Positions 1-12,084 of a stretch of 64,000 nucleotides of DNA are shown here, piece by piece (position 1 is the stretch's first letter; each line of letters starts with the position of its first letter). The stretch is from Tillandsia leiboldiana (taxonomy: Eukaryota > Streptophyta > Magnoliopsida > Poales > Bromeliaceae): the NCBI GenBank assembly GCA_029204045.2, contig CM055074.1, forward strand, positions 16,357,164 through 16,421,163, read 5' to 3'. The notes beneath the pieces were generated by a model, which saw nothing but the letters and a program-made list of their open reading frames with translations, was not told the DNA's origin and did not search any database. The position numbers were made by a program, and so were the translations under genes.

Positions 1-1409
1 TCCTCGACCACTTGTCCGGAGGTGGGGAGGCCCGCCGGCGCCGGAGCACATAGCTCGCCGGAGGTGGAAAACCCGAAAACTAGGGTTTTGAACTGCGGCG
101 TAGTTACTCAACCAAAAACCTCAAACTTTGCAGAGATGACCTATTGGTCCTACAGTCCCAACCCATCATTTTACTTTCATTAAGAGTCGCCGGGAGCAAA
201 GAAAGCTCGAGGCGGAGCTCTCGGCTGTGCAACTTGGCCGCCGACCAACCGATGGCTTCCCATTTTCGGGGCTGTGCGTGGAGCATCCTTAGAACCTACA
301 AAGCCCACTTCCAAAGGTCTTGACCTCTAAAACTCCAAGAATAAAGAGGGCTTACCTCGCGGAGTTGGGGAAGATGGGATGACACCGGTCAGCGTCGCGC
401 GGCCACGGCTCACACCCGAATCACCTTGTCTCGAGTTCTGGGGTATGCAGAAGACCTCCGGATACTCTAGCAGCAATCCCCAAGGATCTTCGTGATCCTT
501 TACTTAACTAAAGGTTTTTCTCCCCCTCTCTCTCTCACTCCGGCCATCCCATAAAGGGAGGGTTCCTGGCATGGAGGTCGTGGCAGAGGGGAGTGGGGAA
601 CGTGGAGGAGCAGTTGTACTGCCCCCAACCCACGTTACAAGAGTATAGGGTAGTTTAGTGAATTTTCCACTTTCTTTGCATTTTGGTCCCTCTACACCTT
701 GTTTATTACCATTCAGTCCATAGCTGTAGGTCTTTTATGCATAGAGGTCCCTCTCCAAATAACCTCATTGCATTTGACACATAAAATATTGGGCTTTTTG
801 CGAAAATACCCGTTTTTTCGACGTATTTCACGCATTTCGAGACGAACGGTTCGTCAAAACGCGAAACCGACTTCGCCACGACGTCCGCTCGTCGAGACCT
901 ATCAAGTAGCGTATTTGCTTGCTTGATTCAGCGCTCGAATAAAATCTCGGCCATAAAGTTCTGTAAGTTGCAGTATAACGCACGCACTTCGATGCACCCG
1001 GATCACTAAACGCGAATTCCGTCAGCGCCATTGTGCTCAGAATGGCGGTGCCATTCAAATCGACTACCCGAATCGCTAGATTCGGACTCCAGACAGTGAA
1101 TCGCTAACGTTCGCTCCGGTGGGAATTAAATCAGGAGGTTACTATTCACGACTTAAGTCGTGGGCCCCATAAGTTTCTTTACTGATTTCTGAACAATCCG
1201 ACCGTCGGATCGACAATTAGTTTATATCATTTTCAATCGATTCGACGAGACGGTCGCACTAGTGATTCAGATTTTCGAGATCAGACTCAGATCCGAAAGG
1301 CAGACATAGTGCTCCGTAAACTGTGCCATACGCGCACCGGTATGCAAGTCACTAAGGTTTAGATCTGCTTCCTCGCTCGCAACCATGCTTGAATTTCTCG
1401 AGTGCTACA
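1..1409 (-). repeat. 3' LTR of gypsy A (partial)
   Basis: Non-coding LTR whose element-sense start is TGTAGCACTCGAG at 1409, next to a purine tract in the internal region. It aligns by eye with the last 1.4 kb of the LTRs at 22269-26470 and 28310-32506, sharing the block around 1130-1200 that contains CTTAAGTCGTGGG. The other end lies outside the window. Short ORFs here are not conserved and are not annotated. Confidence 0.75.
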
Positions 1410-1419
1410 TCACTCACAC

Positions 1420-1990
1420 CTTAAAAGAAGTTTCGTCCCGAAACTTAATACATCATGAATCCAATAAGTGGGGAAAGGCTCAAGCATGCCTGACTTGCGC
1501 TCCCAAAAGGCTTTGCGCCCCTCCTGCTCCGCTCGTTTCTCTCTGGCACTAGGAGGGATTGCAGTTTCCCCCGCCGGGCGTTGACGTTCGGCCCCTATTG
1601 TTGACCCCCCAGGCAACGAGCTACAAATTGTGTTACACTCCTCTTCATCTTGGGCCACCGGAGGTCTGCTTGAGGTCCCTGTACATCTTTGTGCCTCCTA
1701 GATGCGCTGCAAACGGGGGCTGTGTGTCTTGGGCAGAATTTCCTTTTTCAATTCCGGGTGTCCGGCACACGAATTCATCCGCGGGACCGTAGGGTGTCAT
1801 CGCCTTCCACTGAAAAGTCCCCTTCCTGATCCGGTGAGATCTTGTCTTGTACGGGCTGTAAGTGCGAGTCCGCCTGCTGTTCCTCTCGAATCTTTTCTAG
1901 TAGGGTTGGCTTGACCACCAAAGTTAGAAGTTGCGCAACCGTGCCTGCTGGCACTACTTCCAACCCTAGTCGAGAAAATTCTGCGATCAA
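1420..1990 (-). pseudogene. integrase N-terminal remnant of gypsy A
   Basis: The minus strand from 1990 reads LEVVPAGTVAQLLTLVVKP and then HLQPVQDKISPDQEGDFSV, the linker between RNase H and integrase in plant gypsy pol. Further on, KMKRSVTQFVARCL recalls the HHCC zinc-binding region (usually ...MKREVAEFVARCLTCQQVK). The catalytic DDE core and chromodomain region are absent: the sequence passes straight to the polypurine tract and LTR at 1409. Several stops and frameshifts are present. It cannot make an active integrase. Confidence 0.65.
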
Positions 1991-2000
1991 GCTGCTCTGC

Positions 2001-3415
2001 TCAGTTATCGCACCTACCGATCCTCCCTCCAGTCATCCCTTCCTGCTCAGAGCGTCTGCTACCACGTTTGCTTCCCGGGGTGGTATTGATCGTTAGGTCG
2101 TAATCCTTCAGTAATTCGAGCCACCGTCTCTGCCGCAGGTTTAGTTCCTTTTGTGTGAACAGGTATTTAAGACTTTGGTGATATGAGAAGATGTTACAAT
2201 GGACACCAAAGAGATAGTGTCTCCATAACTTCAGGACGAAGACCACCGCAGCCAGCTCTAAGTCGTGTGTTGGGTAGTTTCTTTCGTAGTCCTTTAGTTG
2301 CCTAGATGCATAGGCTATTACTTTCCCCTGCTGCATTAACACACCCCCAAGGCCGATTCTTGAAGCGTCGCAGTACACCTCATAGTCCTCACCGGGTGTT
2401 GGTAGTACAAGAATCGGTGCCTCGGTTAGCCTTCTTTTGAGTTCTTCAAAACTTTCCTGGCATTTGGCGTCCATAAACTTTTTCTCCTTTCTTGTCAACC
2501 GTTTAGCGGGGTCGCAATCTTCGAGAAACCCTCAACAAGCGTCTATAATACCCCGCCAGCCCCAAGAAACTGCGGATCTCCGTCACCGTTGTGGGCGGCT
2601 GCCAGTCCATCACCGATTCCACCTTCTTGGGGTCTACGGCGATTCCCTTTGCCGAGATCACATGCCCCAGGAATCCACTTCGCGTAGCCAGAACTCACAC
2701 TTTTTGAGTTTAGCGTACAGGCTCTGCTCCCTGAGGGTTTGAAGAATCGTTCGTAAGTGATCCTCGTGCTCCTCGTCGGTGGATGAGTAGATTAGTATAT
2801 CATCGATGAAGACCACCACGAACCGATCTAAGAATGGTCTGAAGACACGGTTCACATGTCCATAAAGACTGCGGGGGCGTTCGTAAGTCCGAACGGCATG
2901 ACCGTAAACTCGTAATGGCCATACCGGGTCCGAAAAGCGGTCTTCGGAATGTCCTCATTCCGAACCCGAAGCTGGTGGTAGCCAGACGTAGATCAATTTT
3001 TGAAAAGACCGTCGCTCCTCGTAGTTGGTCGAGAGGTCGTCGATTCTGGGCAGGGGGTACTTATTTTTCACACCGTGACCTTGTTTATTCCTCTGTAGTC
3101 GATACAGAGTCGCAGGCTCCCATCCTTCTTCCGTACGAAAAGCACTGGTGCGCACCAGGGTGACACACTCGGCTGACAAACCCTTTCTCCAAGAGGTCTT
3201 TCCAGTTGCGCCTTTAACTCTTTCAACTCCGCGAAGGCCATTCGGTAGGGTGCCTTTGTTATAGGTTGCGTACCTGGCAAGAGTTCAATAGGGAACACCA
3301 CCTCCCTTTCAGGGGGTATCCCAGGCAGCTCCGTCGAAAGACATCGGAAAAGTCCTTCACCACCGGGATGTCTGAGGTGTCGTCGAGGTCGGGTAACCAG
3401 ATCTACCGATGCCAA
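2001..3415 (-). pseudogene. gypsy reverse transcriptase - RNase H (element A)
   Basis: Pieces in different minus-strand frames give a gypsy RT. PYRMAFAELKELKAQLE and SPWCAPVLFVRKKDGSLRLCIDYRGINK form the finger region (3068-3415). VVVFIDDILIYSSTDEEHEDHL carries the catalytic IDD (2658-2855). A thumb and RNase H follow (2001-2498), with YCDASRIGLGGVLMQQG and DLELAAVVFVLKLWRHYL. A position that is usually Asp in the TDHKSL motif reads Tyr (SYHQSL). At least three frameshifts separate the parts. Such a protein would copy element RNA into cDNA in virus-like particles; this copy is dead. Confidence 0.85.
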
Positions 3416-3559
3416 CTAGGCTACACACCCACCCTCCATCAGACTCCTGGCTTGAGTCGCGGAGATGACTCCGGGAAGAGATGCTCTTGCACGCTAGGTA
3501 TGCATTCTTAGGAAACTAGGTTCTTGTAGTTGTACCTCCCTTATCGCAGTCGATAAGCG

Positions 3560-3860
3560 CTTGGTACTTTGAGAGCCAGTCCATGCCCAAAACAACGTCG
3601 TACTCCTTCAAGGGAATTACTATTAATCCCAAGGGCAAAATAGCCGCCCTAGCTTAATCGGGCAAGTGGCTACCAAACTAGTCGCCTCTAGCGTCCCACC
3701 CGCGGTCTGGACCGTCAACTGACATTGGAGAGGTGTTTCCCTCGAGGTCATGCGAAAACACGTACTCGCGAGAAATGAACGAGTGTGTTGCTCCAGTATC
3801 AAAGAGGGTCCTAGAACGTGAATTTAAAATGGAAGTTATACCAACCAAAGCTTAGCACTC
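3560..3860 (-). pseudogene. aspartic protease of gypsy A (fragment)
   Basis: The minus strand across 3725-3815 reads RTLFDTGATHSFISREYVF, the retroviral-type aspartic protease active site (D-T-G-A, codons at 3789-3800) that processes Gag-Pol. The reading frame downstream is broken before RT. Directly upstream, where Gag and its zinc knuckle should be, the sequence goes to the leader and primer site within about 180 bp, so gag has been deleted. Confidence 0.75.
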
Positions 3861-4030
3861 ATCTCTGCTAGATGATCATCGTCAAATCGAGAGAGAAAAG
3901 AAACATTATCTACAAATCCCCCCCCGATCTCTCACGTCTTAGCCCTTAAACCCTGCACATTTCATTTATTCGTAGTTAAGTGTGATATCTCGGTGGATGT
4001 TGGGCCGTCACTGTTGTGATTAAAGCAAAG

Positions 4031-4042
4031 TCTCTGATACCA
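4031..4042 (-). other. primer-binding site, gypsy A
   Basis: The minus strand reads TGGTATCAGAGA, 11 of 12 matches to the sequence complementary to plant tRNA-iMet, separated from the LTR end at 4051 by the spacer GATTAAGA. This fixes orientation and the LTR boundary. Confidence 0.85.
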
Positions 4043-4050
4043 TCTTAATC

Positions 4051-6001
4051 TGTCACGCCCCGGGGGTTTTATTTTACGGAAACGATACCTCAAAGTACGC
4101 GTAAGTGCGTACATCTTCTTTTTTTTTTTGATTGTTTAAAACCCTCCTTCCCTCCCGCGTGCCCAGACCCCGCCCAATACAGATTCACTCGAAATCGGGC
4201 AGAGTCTCCTCTGTATATGCACGGCGTCGCGGCTGTTACAATAGTCGAGCATAAGCAACCATTTTCCCCTTTCATCACAACAGTTCGAAGTAGTACGGTG
4301 CATGAAGACTAAACAATACCCGTGGCCAGTCTAGTTGAAAGTAAAAAACTCACCGTTTGAAAACAGCCCACACAGCCTTAGGTTTTGAAAACAGATTGGA
4401 AAACGGCATAAATCCACAAGGTTTAGAAAACGGCCCAACGGGAACAATAAAGGAATTAGTAGTGCATAACCAGCAAGAAAGTACTCAACTCCACACGACC
4501 CCACAAGGGTATCGAGAACCACACAATAACCTACTGTTCTGAATGAAATGCAGAGAAGTAAATGATACAGCATACTAGGGCTCCCTCAACCCGTCTGCTA
4601 CCACCTCGCCTCCACCCGTCGCCTACCCCTCCCCCTGGAGGTACTGTCCAGAGTGGGTAGTCAGCGACACTATCATAAGAGTAGTACTAAAACAGTAAAG
4701 TAATACCAAGTCACCAAAGCAAACTAGCCGGAACAACCGCTCTACTCGTAACGGTAACTCGCAACCACCTGTACACCTGTAACACCTGTAACCCGGTAAC
4801 ACCTGTACACCTGACCGCGTCGGCACCGACCCGCGTCTCACACCTGACTACATCGGATCCAATCCCACGGTAGTCTCACACCTGTAACACCTGACCGCGT
4901 CGGGCACCGGACCCGGCGGTCTCACACCTGACTACATCGGATCCAAATCCCACGGTAGTCTCACACCTGACCACATCGGGATCCAATCCCACGGTGGTCT
5001 CACACCTGACCACATCGGGATCCAATCCCACGGTGGTCTCACCGCTCGCACCTCGCTGCCTCAAACCCCCCAACTGTCAGGGCCCCCCACTACGTCACCT
5101 CGTGGGGTAACACGGTCAAACACCGCCTTCCGGAAAAGAGCACCCTTTGCGGTGGCCAAAACCGCGGTGCGCGTGTCGCCACCGAGCATAATAACCAAGT
5201 AACCAAGTAACCAGTAACCATGTCACCATGTCACGGGGTAAGGTAGTACATCATAGAAACCATCAGCGTTAGTACCGATTATAATCAAAAGTCCCTTTTT
5301 GGATTTCCACACAATACTCAGGCTCGACCGTAAACCCCACCTCAACACAAGCGATCCCGAAATCCGCTGGGAGTCTCGCTGGCACGGCTGACTGCTAGTA
5401 CCTGAATAATAAATACAAGTCAATAATAGACTCTCTAACATAGCTCAAATGCTTTTTGTTGTTTCTTCGGCTCACCCAAACCGAAATCCGACGCGAGCAT
5501 CGCGTCCAGTGACCCCAAATTAGCTAGGAGCTCACTGTCGCGGCTTCGCAAACCCCCCCCCCCCCCGGACACAGTGTTTGGGCTAACTATTCTTTGAAGG
5601 TTGGTTAACCTATAACTTGACCTTTAATAAGCCAATTCAAATTCTGCTTTAGGTTAAGCTCACAGCAACCTAAAAACCCTGGGGCTTGCTTCATTTGCAG
5701 CCCAGCAGTTGCTGGATCACAGATCCAAGTCCCTCGCTTACTAACAATTTGATAATGCCCCCACAACCCATTCCACACATACCACATTTGATCTAAAGTG
5801 AGCATCAAGCTCAGGAATATAATGGAGCAACTTCATATATGTTCGAAGCCAAATTCCAAACAAAACTTCATTGAGGCATTTCATCAAACAGTTGGTAGGC
5901 ATAGTTCATAAACAATGAACCAAGCTCTTGCCCGAGCTTGTTTTCTGCAGAGGGAGCACCTGGGACTTCCCCACTTGGATAGAAGCATCCTCCAGGTTGC
6001 A
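4051..6001 (-). repeat. 5' LTR of gypsy A (truncated by gap)
   Basis: Begins on the plus strand with TGTCACGCCCCGGG, the complement of the LTR 3' end. It aligns by eye with the first 2 kb of the LTR at 22269 (shared blocks around CTGTATATGCACGGCGTCGCGG and the bracketing of the 4815-5050 repeats). A run of 12 or more C near 5551-5565 and the N gap end the usable sequence. No gene is visible; short ORFs across it are incidental. Confidence 0.75.
4815..5050. repeat. about 40-bp tandem repeat in the gypsy A LTR
   Basis: Four to five imperfect units of roughly 40 bp built around TCTCACACCTGACCACATCGG and TCCAATCCCACGG. The equivalent place in the LTRs at 22269 and 28310 holds a different 37-bp repeat, so this LTR segment expands repeatedly with new units. 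Confidence 0.8.
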
Positions 6002-6101
6002 NNNNNNNNNNNNNNNNNNNNNNNNNNNNNNNNNNNNNNNNNNNNNNNNNNNNNNNNNNNNNNNNNNNNNNNNNNNNNNNNNNNNNNNNNNNNNNNNNNN
6101 N
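6002..6101. other. assembly gap (100 N)
   Basis: Exactly 100 unknown bases, the usual placeholder for a gap of unknown length. It falls between a minus-strand LTR and a plus-strand gypsy pol, so the junction of elements A and D is not resolved and missing sequence may be much longer than 100 bp. Confidence 0.95.
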
Positions 6102-8220
6102 AGAATTATTGGGAATTATAGCAATTAGGTGTTTTGACCTTATGCTTGAGATTGTTGGGCACTATGCCACAGGATGTTCGACTGCGGCAAGAGAGGACTT
6201 TGATCTTCGGCAAGGCGGGCAATTGGAGGCATGCTCGTTGGGGTTGTTAGAGCACTCTGGTTTTAGCGATAGGGTGAGAGGTGCTTACGGCGGCACCGGG
6301 ACTCAGGGATATCTCTGTTGCCCACGAGATCCCAGGTGTGATTTCACCTTAGTTGTTGGTAATGCCGCCGGTTAGGGAGATAGAGATTGCGTTTGACGTG
6401 GTTCGGGGAACCGCGCCACCCTGGACAGCACCTCATTGGATATCGCCGGTAGAGCTGAGAGAGCTGTTGGCACAGTTGCAGGATCTGATGGATCGAGGGG
6501 TCTGTTTGACCTAGTGCCACGCCGTTGGTATACGGTGGTGATGCCACGTCGTTGATACACGACTGTGAGGGTCCTTTTATGGTTCGAGTGTAGACAGGTC
6601 CGGGTGGTATCTATGACCTTTCGATGGAACCATACTCAGGCTGTTAGTGTATGATGCGAGTACCTACTTGGAAGTAGATAGTTGAGGACTTCGCCTAGAT
6701 GGCGTTCAGGACACGGTAGGGGCATTATGGGTTTATAGCGAGGCCCAATGGAATGGCGAATGCCCTGTTGACTTCAAGATCTGAGGAATCGTATGTCCCA
6801 GTTGTACTTGGACGGACTGGGAGTGGTGTTTCCCGAGGATATATTTTGATTTACTCCCAGAGCGACTTGGAGCACGAGGAGCACTTTGCGGATGTGCTAC
6901 CATGCTCGTGTGGATGAAGCGGTATGCCAAGTTATTGAGGTACAAGTTGTAGCTGCAGAAGCTTACCTTCTTGGGTCGCTTTGTTCGAGCCGTAGGGGCG
7001 GCGGTGGAACCCGACCTAATGGATGTTATTCAAGTTGGCTGAAACCGACTTTTATCCTTGAGGTGAGGAGTTTCTTAGACTTAGCAGTGCCGGAAGAGCT
7101 CGGCCAATGGATAATGAGACTGATGCCAGCGCCAATGCTAGTGTTTCCAGTGTTGGGAGACGGATTTGTGTGTTTTAGGGATGCCTCCCATTGTGGCTGT
7201 AGAGTTACCGTGGGTCGATTTTCGGTCCACACTTCATTTGTCCAACCTTATGAGTATTATGGCAGGACGAACCGCTGTTTTGCAGGCAGCTTGGATCCCA
7301 CAGTTGAGCCTCTCTGTACGCCTTTTATTCCCAGCTTTGATTGATATACCTGGGCGTAGGCCATGCCTGCTTGGCTATCGGTGTTGATTACTCAGCATTT
7401 CCGTTCTTTACCATGTGATAGATCAGGATTTCAGCTTCAGTTTACAGTATTCGCCATGCGGTGCCGATGGAGGTTACAGCTTTCAGCATGTTGAATGGGA
7501 TTTATGCGGATTGTCGTTGCTGGTTCGGATTTTTGACCGTGAGTTTGAGCATCAGCATTATGATCGCCTTTTTGCCAGTTTTCAGTCCCGTTCACTGACG
7601 GTTTGATCCCCGTCAGGGTGTCCTTTATTAGTTGAGAGATCGACTTCGACTCGTGGGTCTGTTGGGGGTTTTGTTGGCATGTTGAGTGACCAACTGTGGC
7701 ATGAGATTGTGTCTCTTGAGGACCCCTTTTGAGGGTAGCCCGTGGGTGAGTAGCCCATTCGGGTGATTTTGGATCGGGAAGCAACCGAGAGAAGACCCCA
7801 GCTTATTGGATGAATGCGTGGGTATGCTTCGGGTCACCTTGTTGAGATTTACACCAGGATGTGGTTTGGTGCGTGTTGCACCGATGGTTATTCTGTTTTT
7901 CCCCCAGCTTTTGATGGAGCCTCTGTGTTGTTTTACGTCTCAGCTCAGGTGTGTTTTACTTTTGGATCCCTCGTCGTGATTGACTTGTCCATTGAGATCT
8001 GTGATCGTTGGAGTACGAGGAACGCCCGTTGCGAATTCTGGCTCGAGAGATGAGGGAATTGCGCAATCGGGCCATGCCGTACTGGGTATTGTTGTTATTG
8101 GGGAGTGATCACGGGGAGTGTGTGGTGTGTGGGGAGCTGGAGGCGTGATTGTTGGATACCTACCCGTGGTATTTGTGACTCCTGGTGGATCTGAGCTAGT
8201 TTCGAGGACGAAACTTTCCT
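6102..8220 (+). pseudogene. gypsy pol, heavily decayed (element D)
   Basis: Fragments in order match chromovirus-like gypsy pol. REIEIAFDVVRGTAPPWTAPHWIS followed by a VELRELLAQLQDLMDRG stretch is the start of RT (6365-6510). ILIYSQSDLEHEEHFADVL follows the RT active site (6845-6900). ILEVRSFLDLA is the thumb (7055-7090). APMLVFPVLGDGFVCFRDAS is the start of RNase H (7130-7190). Near 8040-8100, LAREMRELRNRAMPYWVLL resembles the C-terminal LRNR..PLVKVLW motif after integrase. The integrase core between 7300 and 8000 is unreadable. Many stops and frameshifts mark this as one of the older insertions. Confidence 0.75.
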
Positions 8221-8233
8221 TAGTGGGGGAGGA
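8213..8233 (+). other. polypurine tract of gypsy D
   Basis: The purine-rich stretch AGTGGGGGAGGA just before the LTR start at 8234 is the plus-strand priming site. It follows the gypsy 3' leader motif TTTCGAGGACGAAACTTTCC, also seen inverted near 1430, 26490 and 49760. Confidence 0.8.
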
Positions 8234-8599
8234 TGTGAGGACCTGGATTCTCACGACGTGACTACTGTTGCATCTGCAGCTCCTGGAGGCCAATGTGGCG
8301 CGTCGGTGGCGTTTGTGCCCCAATTGGACATTAGTGTTGGGCTCAGTGTGTTAAATGGATCACGTGGGTGATCGGTGGACTCCGTCGGAGCTCCAGAAGT
8401 GGTTTCGCGCGTCATGGATATTAAAATTGGACCCAGCGCGAAGTTTGGATCAAGGAACATCTTCCCGGATGCCTTCGGCAATTTTTAGAGTTGGAATTTG
8501 GCAAATTGGACTTCGGATTTGGATTCAGCGCGCAAAAACGATGAAAATGGACTATTCACTTGCTTTTTCCGGAGTCCGGGTGATTCGGCACGTTTTTCG

Positions 8600-9170
8600 A
8601 GGCAAAGGTACTGTTCCGGCACCGGCAGCGGCGGCGCGCGGCGGCCGGCAGCGGCGGAGCGCGGCGGAGCGGGCTCTGGCGGGTGCGCGGTCCACCGCGG
8701 AGGTGTGCACCGGTCGCGGGCCAGGTGGCGGTTCCCGGTTGGGCCGGCGCAGCGGGTGCGGTCCACGGGAAAGGCGGGTGTACGGTGGACCGGAGGGGGG
8801 GACACGTGGCGCACACCGGTTGGCCGGTCCACGTGCACTCGGTCCACGGTGCACCTGCGGGCGCCTCGGGATGCGTGCGCGCAGAGGCGCAGGCGGCGGG
8901 CGCAGAGCGCACGTGGGCGTGGTCGGGCGGATTCCCGCGCTTGGGGAGGACACGTGTCGGCATCTGGGGGGCGCGACGTGTCGCGCGGGGAGCGGCTGGG
9001 GTTGCTGTCGCCTGTTCGGCGGGCGACGTGGAGGCCCAGGGTGGATTCGGGCGGCTACAGTGTTCGCGCGCGGGGATTTCGGGCTGCTACAGTGCGCGCC
9101 CGAAAACCCCCAGCGCCCGGAAAGTGGGACATATCCGGTATTTCTCCATTTGTTTCTGCAGCCTATAAAA
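8600..9170 (+). promoter_or_regulatory. GC-rich LTR promoter with G-boxes and TATA box
   Basis: About 500 bp of very GC- and CpG-rich sequence contains four CACGTG G-boxes (8803-8808, 8830-8835, 8910-8915, 8951-8956), then TATAAAA at 9163-9170 after GCCTATAAAAG. G-boxes are bound in plants by bZIP and bHLH factors (light, ABA and stress signalling). The order of motifs and TATA is repeated in the related LTRs, which supports a real promoter. Transcription itself is inferred. Confidence 0.65.
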
Positions 9171-11047
9171 GCGATCCGAGCTCCCTTTCTTCCCCTTTTT
9201 TCGCCATTTCCGAGCCTCCTCTCACCTGGGTGCCTTCAGCAAAGATGATCCCCGAGTTTGGCTGCATCCTTCTGCAAAGTTTTGGGATTTTTGGTGGCAC
9301 GCTTATCGAGGTTTCCATTTTTACGGCGCGGCGCGACGCTCGTCCTTTTGGGTTCCCCTTCGTCGCGTTTCGGTGCGCGAGCTCCCCCGGCCTACTCCGA
9401 CCACCTTTTCGAGTGATTTCTTCGCCGCTGGATTCGCGACGGACAGATCTACGATCTTGCTATTTTCAGCTTTCCCTCATTTCGCGCTTTTCGAGGTGTT
9501 TGTTCGAGCTTACTGTGACCCCATTTCTGTGAAGGAGATTTGGACAGCGGCTTGGTATTTCGGCGTTATCTCCACAACCGGGCATCGTTTGACGACGTGC
9601 TTATACACTTTTTTCATCTACTCGGCGCAAGGAATATCACAGTATTTTTATTGGATTTTTCTGAGTTTTGCCCGAAGGTATATGTTCTTCCCCTTATCTG
9701 TAAATGGAATTACAGTTATGTTGCTGTATGGTTTTGCGCACCTGTACTGTGGAATTTGTAACTCGGCCTACGGGGCTCGGAATTGGACGTGCAGGTACTC
9801 GTTTCGAATGTATCGACGCGTGGATTACTGTGGTATTTTTATGGGATTTTTCTGGGCACTTGCAGCAGGTGAAATAAGCACGTCTTTGGGACTGATTTTC
9901 AGATTGTGTATGCTTGGTTAATTTTGGAATAAAAGTGTAATGTTGAGCCTTATTGGTGTACTCAGGGGTGTTTTCAGCTGTTTGGAGCCAAGGCTTGCGC
10001 GACTTGTACCGAGGGTGTTATGTTGGCAGATTTTGGGCAGTGGGCGTCTACCCACTTCACCGACTTCAGGTTTGCCTTGGTTTAAGCGCTTGAGGTGGGT
10101 AAGCTTATTATCAGTAACTATTTAAGGCAATGAATATGTTGTGGTAAATATAAGTGCACTTGTGGGGATGTCACCCCTCTATGACTGATGCATGCATGTT
10201 TAGGGTACACGGTTTATGTTGGTAAGTAGGTAAGCTTGATAATGATATTTGTATAAATGATTGCAAGAATAGTATTTATGAGGTATACTGAGGACTTGCA
10301 TGACTTGGACATCTATGTGATGATTAGTGTAAGCTTACCTAGGATAATGTTACCCTATGAGATTATGTAACATGCCATGTTAGCACATAGCCTTTCATGT
10401 GTTTGGATTATGCTTTGGGACAGGATTTCTTAGCTATGTGCGGATTTGTACTCTGAGGAGTTATTATGATCATTCTATTAATGAACCCTGAATTGTGGAC
10501 AGGTCTAGTTTTGGGATTCCGGCATGTTGTTTATTCCTAAAGGAACTATTTTTATGCTTTACCCCCCTTTATTTCCTTGAGGACATTTGCATGCTTGTAT
10601 GGTCATGTAGTTAGGCCATCTTTTACTGCTGCACTATTTATGGGAACTTGACTTAGGAGAAACCATGCTTTTCCTTTCTTCGCCTTTGCTAGTCAAGTGG
10701 TCAGTGTTGCTCGGGTTCGAGCAGGGGTCTGGGTAGGGTAGTCAGGACTTCGTGTCTGGGACATGTTGGCTTAGTTGTGGGGCTTTGCGGCAACCGCGGA
10801 TATTGGGCGGTTGACCGGATGTTTCTCTATGCACCTGATTGGGTATCAGTTTTCTTTAGTGGATGGAGTTTCCCACTTATCGTTTAGTGCATCCGATTGA
10901 GGTCGGGTCTTTCCTTGGTGGTTGAGTTTTCCCACTTTGATCAGATTGATGATCAAGTCCTGCCGTTTAGAGATACTGGTGACATTGATGACAGAGATGC
11001 TTTACTCGTGTGGGTAGCTCCCCTCGAGTGCCGCTCCGGAGTAGGCT

Positions 11048-11131
11048 TCAGACCGTGTTGGGTTCCGGTCAGACCGTGTTGGGTTCCGGTCAGACCGTGT
11101 CGGGTGCCGGTCAGACCGTGTTGGGTTCCGG
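11048..11131. repeat. 21-bp tandem repeat, 4 units
   Basis: Four units of TCAGACCGTGTTGGGTTCCGG, three identical and one with two changes, within the gypsy D LTR. Probably slippage or unequal exchange inside the LTR. Confidence 0.9.
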
Positions 11132-12062
11132 TCATTTGGACAGTGGAGATACTGAGTTCGGGAGATTGGTGACAGAGCAGGCAGTACCGGGTTTTATACC
11201 GGTTCATTCGATTGAGTTTATTTCGGTCAAATACTTTTATTGTTACACTCGTGCCTGGGGGCCGAGTGCAGACTGGTAGTTGAGTTTAGAGCAGTGCTAG
11301 TATTGTTGAGAGCCGTCTGGTTGACGGTGGTCCCGTGTTGTTGCGAGTACTTTGACCGCTGTGTGAGAGGTTGAGCATCTTGATTCTACCCGTTCTGAGA
11401 GAGAGCGTGGATTTTGACCATAGCCTGCATGATCCTCTACTCGATAGCGAGCTAGTCCGTTTGGACGCCCTACGTAATTCCTGCCCGTCAGCGGGAGGTG
11501 GTTGTAGGTGGGCGCAGGTTTGACTGGACCAGATGTGGCAGTCAGCTCGATTGGGTCGATGGTGCACTTCATGTGCTAGTGGTTGCATACCACTGTTTGG
11601 TTCTCCCCCTTTTAGCCTTTAGTTAGGGGCAGGGTAGCTGTCGAGAGTCTCCAGCCTACTCATTTCAATCTTATGACTTGGGTTAGTTTTTGTCTCTTGA
11701 GGACTTGGTGGGCAGACCGTCGGGTCTGGCGGTGGTACCCACTGAGAACTCCCTTTTTGGTGTAGTTCTCACACCCTTTGGGGGTTTCCCCCCCTTTTCC
11801 TCTCCTCTCCTTTGTTTTGCAGAGTCTTAGCGGGTGTTGCCGTCTTTGCGGATGTTGATCGTGCGAGGGAGTCGCGAGCTAGATCCCTACCCGTCGTTGG
11901 AGAGTAGCGGTACCCTTCAGAGGAGATCATCAGTAGATTAGTTGTTTCTTTTTCCTCTTTTGAGAGACTATTGTAGTGAGGATATTTTGTATTGAGAGAC
12001 TGTACACTGTTGTATATTGGAGTTACCTCCCGGTTTGGTTTAGAGCTTGTACTTGAGGATAT

Positions 12063-12084
12063 TGTATTATTATTATTATTATTT
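12063..12084. repeat. TAT microsatellite
   Basis: About seven trinucleotide units (TAT/ATT) in the downstream part of the gypsy D LTR. Too short for any functional claim. Confidence 0.85.

Larger units (their letters stand above)
1..6001 (-). mobile_element. Ty3/gypsy element A, decayed, minus strand
   Basis: Minus-strand gypsy retrotransposon read right to left as 5' LTR (4051-6001, cut by the assembly gap), primer site, protease, RT, RNase H, integrase remnant and 3' LTR (1-1409, cut by the window start). The internal part is only about 2.6 kb, because gag and the integrase core are missing. The LTRs end in the CCCGGGGCGTGACA motif that all gypsy families here share. LTR sequence and leader are recognisably related to the gag-only element at 22269-32506, so A may descend from the pol-bearing form of that family. 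All reading frames are broken, so it is not autonomous now. Confidence 0.85.

Noticed and set aside
8355..9532. Long overlapping ORFs (297 and 344 codons plus several on the minus strand)
   Set aside because: They lie in a GC- and CpG-rich LTR promoter where stops are rare in all frames. The products are Arg/Gly/Ala-rich with no domain, and frames are not conserved in the related LTRs.
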